This document shows positions 4,070 to 6,719 of a stretch of DNA of 6,719 bases, in pieces. The stretch spans positions 1 through 6,719 of the forward strand of contig JAFANO010000030.1 in assembly GCA_019232645.1 (NCBI GenBank), read 5' to 3'. The DNA is from Planctomycetaceae bacterium. Lineage in GTDB: Bacteria; Planctomycetota; Planctomycetia; Isosphaerales; Isosphaeraceae. Every line of letters starts with the position of its first letter. Position 1 is the first letter of the stretch. The translations under genes and the position numbers were made by a program. The notes under the pieces were generated by a model. It was not told where the DNA came from. It saw nothing but the letters and a program-made list of their open reading frames with translations, and did no database searches.

Positions 4070-5650
4070 TCGTCCCACGACCGTCGGGCCGCCGCCCGCT
4101 GCCGCGCCTGGGGGCGCGGCCCAATCATCCTCCGGTTCGAACCGCTCGAGGGCCGCCAACTGCTGACAGAGGCCCAGCCGATGGCGGACCTGGTCAGCTC
4201 CGCCTTCGACACGTTGCACAACCTCGATTGGGGCGACTCGTTCCACGCCGTTGGCCAGATTAGGAACCAGGGGGACGCGCCTGTGACGGTCCCGTTCAAG
4301 GTCGAGGTCGTCGCCTCGACCAAGCCGGTCATCGGCCCCGGCGCCGTGCCGCTGGGCGAGGTGACCATCCCCGCGGGACTCCAGCCGGGGCAGTCGGTGC
4401 CGTACGACCAGGTCTTCACCCTCCCCCAGACGCCGATCCCCGGCTACTCGGGGTCGGGGTCGGGGACGATCTACATCGAGACCTGGATCGACCCCGAGGG
4501 GATCGTGCCCGATAGCAACCCGAACAACCTCTACGGGCTCGGCCAGGGCTACGACACGTCGGTCGTCACGATCACGCCCCACCAACCGTCGCAACTGATC
4601 GGTGCCTCGTTGGGGGTCTATCCCGACCAGACGACCTGGGGCCAGGCGATCAGCGTGACGGCACAAATCACCAACAACGCGCAGGGCGACGCGCCGGCGA
4701 CCCGGGCACGGCTCGTCTTGACCCCGGCGGGGGCCACCCCGGGCGGGCCCTCCGACCTGACGATCGGCTACCTCCAGGTCCCCGCCATCCCCGCCTGGCA
4801 GACGGTCAACGTCTCGCAGCCGATCACGCTGCCGCCCGGGCCTCCCCCGATGCTCGCCGGGGCCACGCAGTTCACCCTCTCGATGATCGAGGACGCCGAC
4901 TACGTGGCCAACGCGCTGTATCCCCATCAGGCGACGCAGGGGCTCGGCCACGACATGGTGAACCTGGCCATCGGCCCCGGCGCCAACGCCGACCTCCCGC
5001 AGGGGCCCACGCCCGACCTGGCCGTCGGCGACGTCCAGGCGCCTTCGGTCCCGGTCTCCTGGGGCCAGGACATCCAGGTCCAGGCCGACGTCCAGAACCT
5101 CGGCCAGGCCGACGCCGGCCAGTTCCAGGTCCAATTCGTCCTGACCGGCGCCTCCGGCTCGCTCGACCACGCGATCTACCTCGGCGATGCCACGGTCCCC
5201 GGGCTCCAGAAGGGGATGCAGCAGACGATCGTCCAGACCATCCACATCCCCGGCCAGCTCCCCAGCGGCCTGACGCTCGACAGCCTCGGCGTCGGCCGGA
5301 TCGCCGCCATCGTCGACCCCGACCACGTCGTCGGCGAGACGAACCTGACCAACAACGTCGCCGGATCGAACCCGGTCACGCTCCGTGTGCTCGGCACCGA
5401 CGGCACGAGCACCGTCCCGACCGCGCCGGCCCCCGCGATCATCCCCATGACCCAGGGCACGCCGACCCCCAAGCCGGCCGCCTCCACGCCGGCCCCGAAC
5501 GTCAGGCTCGGCGCCAAGGGCAAGCCCCTCCCGCTCCGTCACCACCCCCTGCCCCCGCACCGGGACCTGACCGGCAGGATCGAGCACAAGCTCAAAATCT
5601 TCCCTGGCAGCGTGACCCATTTTGTCAAGGACTTCCTCAAGAAGGCTTGA
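4067..5650 (+). CDS. LEPR-xLL-type secreted protein with three CARDB-like domains
   Basis: The product is a 527-residue predicted surface or extracellular protein. Its N-terminus is basic (RRAAARCRAWGRG, 6-18) and leads into FEPLEGRQLLT (24-34). This is a variant of the LEPR-xLL motif found at the start of many planctomycete exported proteins in place of an ordinary signal peptide. Three Ig-like repeats of the CARDB type follow, about 41-170, 178-302 and 317-441. Each begins with an aligned WG[DQ] motif (Trp55, Trp191, Trp332), followed by a short segment with Asn (RNQGDAP, TNNAQGDAP, QNLGQADAG). Repeats 1 and 3 end with the hallmark D-P...N-x-x-N (141-154, 416-430); repeat 2 is degenerate there. 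A Pro/Thr/Ala linker (449-478) and a basic His/Lys-rich tail (479-527) close the protein, with no PEP-CTERM or membrane anchor. CARDB domains are adhesion-like modules, so a cell-surface or matrix role is inferred. I see no enzymatic domain. It appears to be transcribed alone, diverging from the DedA gene. Confidence 0.88.
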   Translation: MSSHDRRAAARCRAWGRGPIILRFEPLEGRQLLTEAQPMADLVSSAFDTLHNLDWGDSFHAVGQIRNQGDAPVTVPFKVEVVASTKPVIGPGAVPLGEVTIPAGLQPGQSVPYDQVFTLPQTPIPGYSGSGSGTIYIETWIDPEGIVPDSNPNNLYGLGQGYDTSVVTITPHQPSQLIGASLGVYPDQTTWGQAISVTAQITNNAQGDAPATRARLVLTPAGATPGGPSDLTIGYLQVPAIPAWQTVNVSQPITLPPGPPPMLAGATQFTLSMIEDADYVANALYPHQATQGLGHDMVNLAIGPGANADLPQGPTPDLAVGDVQAPSVPVSWGQDIQVQADVQNLGQADAGQFQVQFVLTGASGSLDHAIYLGDATVPGLQKGMQQTIVQTIHIPGQLPSGLTLDSLGVGRIAAIVDPDHVVGETNLTNNVAGSNPVTLRVLGTDGTSTVPTAPAPAIIPMTQGTPTPKPAASTPAPNVRLGAKGKPLPLRHHPLPPHRDLTGRIEHKLKIFPGSVTHFVKDFLKKA

Positions 5651-5671
5651 CCGAGTCGGGGCTGGGAGCAG

Positions 5672-5693
5672 GGGCCCGACCTCTCCCGGGCCC
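5672..5693 (+). terminator. Hairpin after the CARDB gene (terminator-like, no U-tract)
   Basis: GGGCCCG (5672-5678) and CGGGCCC (5687-5693) form a perfect 7-bp GC stem with an eight-base loop, 22 nt past the stop codon. No T-run follows, so it may assist termination or protect the 3' end rather than act as a classical intrinsic terminator. Confidence 0.45.
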
Positions 5694-5729
5694 ACGCGTA
5701 ACCGATAGGACCCCACGAGGTTCTGTCAA

Positions 5730-5778
5730 TTTGCCCAGCTTTCGGTCTCTGGGCAAAAAAACTTGAGACCAAACTCAA
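5730..5778 (+). repeat. Overlapping inverted repeats; possible H-type pseudoknot
   Basis: Stem 1 is TTTGCCCAG (5730-5738) with CTGGGCAAA (5749-5757), nine perfect pairs. Within its loop, GGTCT (5744-5748) is complementary to AGACC (5766-5770), which lies beyond the stem, so both helices can coexist as an H-type pseudoknot with an A-rich crossing loop (5758-5765). A third short stem, TTGAG (5763-5767)/CTCAA (5774-5778), competes with the second. The element lies between the CARDB stop and the hydrolase promoter candidate. It matches no consensus I recognise. Confidence 0.4.
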
Positions 5779-5795
5779 ATTATCTAGGGGATTTA

Positions 5796-5824
5796 TTGAA
5801 GCGCGGCAATTTCCTGGCTATGCT
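5796..5824 (+). promoter_or_regulatory. Sigma-70-like promoter for the hydrolase-fold gene
   Basis: TTGAAG (5796-5801) matches four of six -35 bases and TATGCT (5819-5824) four of six -10 bases, with a 17-base spacer in the AT-rich island. Transcription would start near 5831, about 104 nt before the ATG at 5935. Confidence 0.45.
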
Positions 5825-5934
5825 TTGCACAGAGCGACGAGGCCCCGTTCAGGAGGAGTTGCGATCGACTCGTCGTGCGGCGCGCGAAGGAAGGGCTGAG
5901 CGCTTCTTGCACAGCGTCCCAGGAGCACCCCGAG

Positions 5935-6714
5935 ATGTCCAGCGATCGGCTCAACGCCCCCTCGATCGAGACGACGACCGGGGCGGGCGCGCTCGTGGAA
6001 GCGCGGTTCATCCCCCGGCAGTATGAGCCTAACTACGCCTACCCGCTGTTGGTGCTTTTCCATGCGCGAGGCGGCGACGAGGGCCAGATGGTCCGGTCGA
6101 TGCCGGCGATGAGCTGGCGGAACTACGTGGGGTTGAGCCTCCGCGGCCCGGAGCCGGTGCTCCGCCGCGGCTGCGCCGACGGGTTCGGCTGGGGCCCGGC
6201 CTTCGCCCGGCCGGACCGGCTCGCCTCGCGGCGCTCGACCGCCTTGCCCGAGGCCGAGCTGTTCCACCGCCGGCTCCACGAGGCGTCGCCCGACCCGCTC
6301 GACCTGCTCGAGGATGGGGTCTTCGCGGCGATCCGCCAGACCCGACGGGCGCTGCACGTCCACTCGGAGCGGATCTTCCTGGTCGGCTGCGGCGAAGGGG
6401 CGGCGGTCGCCTACTGGCTCGGCCTGAGCGCTCCCGAGCGGTTCGCCGGGGTGGTGGCGATCAACGGCTGGATCCCCGGCGGGTTCCGACCCCTCGCCCG
6501 GCTCAAGGCGTGCCGCGACCTCCGGATCCTCGTCGTCCACGGCGAGTGGAACGCGCGCGTCCCCGTCCGCGCCGCCCGGCGCGACGTCGCCATCCTCCGT
6601 GCCGGCGGGCTCCGCGTCGCGTTCCAGTCCTATCCCTGCGCCCATCGCCTGACCTCGCCCATGCTCTCGGACGTGGACACCTGGCTGATCAATCACTGCA
6701 CCGACGAGGCCTGA
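5935..6714 (+). CDS. Alpha/beta-hydrolase-fold protein (carboxylesterase/phospholipase-like) with apparently degenerate catalytic triad
   Basis: The product is a 259-residue cytoplasmic protein with the layout of the small carboxylesterase/phospholipase family. It has YPLLVLFHARGGDEG (36-50, the oxyanion-loop strand), an alpha/beta core with SERIFLVGCGEGAAVAYWLG (144-163), the following APERFAGVVAINGWIPG (166-182), LRILVVHGEWNARVPV (196-211), and SYPCAHRLT (232-240). In active members the elbow is G-x-S-x-G; here it is GCGEG (151-155), so Gly153 sits where the nucleophile Ser belongs. In the H-G-x-x-D acid motif the last position is Asn206. His237 appears to be the retained catalytic His. Inference: the protein is either not a serine hydrolase any more, or it uses other residues. 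The ATG is chosen because AGGAG lies nine bases upstream; a GTG at 5875 would add 20 non-conserved residues and has no good ribosome binding site. No signal peptide is visible. The stop lies five bases from the window end, so downstream partners cannot be seen. Confidence 0.82.
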   Translation: MSSDRLNAPSIETTTGAGALVEARFIPRQYEPNYAYPLLVLFHARGGDEGQMVRSMPAMSWRNYVGLSLRGPEPVLRRGCADGFGWGPAFARPDRLASRRSTALPEAELFHRRLHEASPDPLDLLEDGVFAAIRQTRRALHVHSERIFLVGCGEGAAVAYWLGLSAPERFAGVVAINGWIPGGFRPLARLKACRDLRILVVHGEWNARVPVRAARRDVAILRAGGLRVAFQSYPCAHRLTSPMLSDVDTWLINHCTDEA

Positions 6715-6719
6715 TCCGG

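Larger units (their letters stand above)
5651..5934. other. 284-nt intergenic region with an AT-rich island, between the CARDB and hydrolase genes
   Basis: After the terminator-like hairpin (5672-5693) the composition becomes clearly more AT-rich from about 5720 to 5830. This part holds three overlapping inverted repeats (5730-5778) and a promoter candidate (5796-5824). The remaining 110 nt up to the ATG at 5935 carries only the leader and the AGGAG ribosome binding site (5921-5925). No gene is seen. Confidence 0.55.

Noticed and set aside
3701..5716. 671-codon open frame on the minus strand
   Set aside because: It is antisense to the CARDB gene, whose domains, ribosome binding site and promoter are clear. 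The antisense product is Arg/Gly/Asp-rich without domains.
5730..5761. The 9-bp hairpin followed by an A-run as a classical intrinsic terminator
   Set aside because: The tract is A on the plus strand, and on the minus strand the T-run precedes the stem instead of following it. Neither orientation gives a stem followed by a U-tract.
5730..5778. A preQ1-type riboswitch, suggested by the A-rich strand after a hairpin
   Set aside because: The loop and tail sequences do not match the preQ1 consensus as I know it, and the downstream gene is not a queuosine gene.
5818..6696. 292-codon open frame on the minus strand
   Set aside because: It is antisense to the hydrolase-fold gene, with a biased product and no recognisable motif.

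Overview
The window reads as high-GC chromosomal DNA from a planctomycete, probably of the Isosphaera/Singulisphaera/Paludisphaera type. This is inferred from three things: a protein with a C-terminal PEP-CTERM sorting signal, a secreted CARDB protein with an N-terminal LEPR-xLL-like motif (FEPLEGRQLLT), and strong G/C preference at third codon positions. No rRNA, tRNA, CRISPR array, insertion sequence or phage gene is visible.

Layout: (1) 1-1220, minus strand, a nearly complete LarA/DUF2088-type protein (nickel-pincer-isomerase superfamily) that runs off the left edge. (2) A bidirectional-looking hairpin terminator at 1403-1435. (3) 1501-2280, minus, a small secreted PEP-CTERM protein. (4) 2281-2704, a 424-nt gene-free stretch unusually rich in inverted repeats. 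In the sense of the PEP-CTERM leader these can fold into a compact three-way junction, a GGGA-capped hairpin and a hairpin close to the start codon. (5) 2705-3559, minus, a DedA-family membrane protein with a TTG start and a long Pro/Asp-rich tail. (6) 3560-4066, a divergent intergenic region with a good promoter for the rightward gene. (7) 4067-5650, plus, a LEPR-xLL/CARDB surface protein. (8) 5651-5934, an AT-rich intergenic region with a terminator-like hairpin, overlapping inverted repeats that could form an H-type pseudoknot, and a promoter candidate. (9) 5935-6714, plus, an alpha/beta-hydrolase (carboxylesterase-like) protein whose nucleophile Ser and acid Asp positions appear substituted.

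The genes do not form one obvious pathway. Three of the five products are envelope or exported proteins (PEP-CTERM, DedA, LEPR/CARDB), so this is an envelope-flavoured housekeeping or accessory region rather than a defence or biosynthetic island. I do not see a clear new multi-gene system. The observations most worth following are the apparently triad-deficient hydrolase, the structured leader of the PEP-CTERM gene, and the pseudoknot-like element at 5730-5770.
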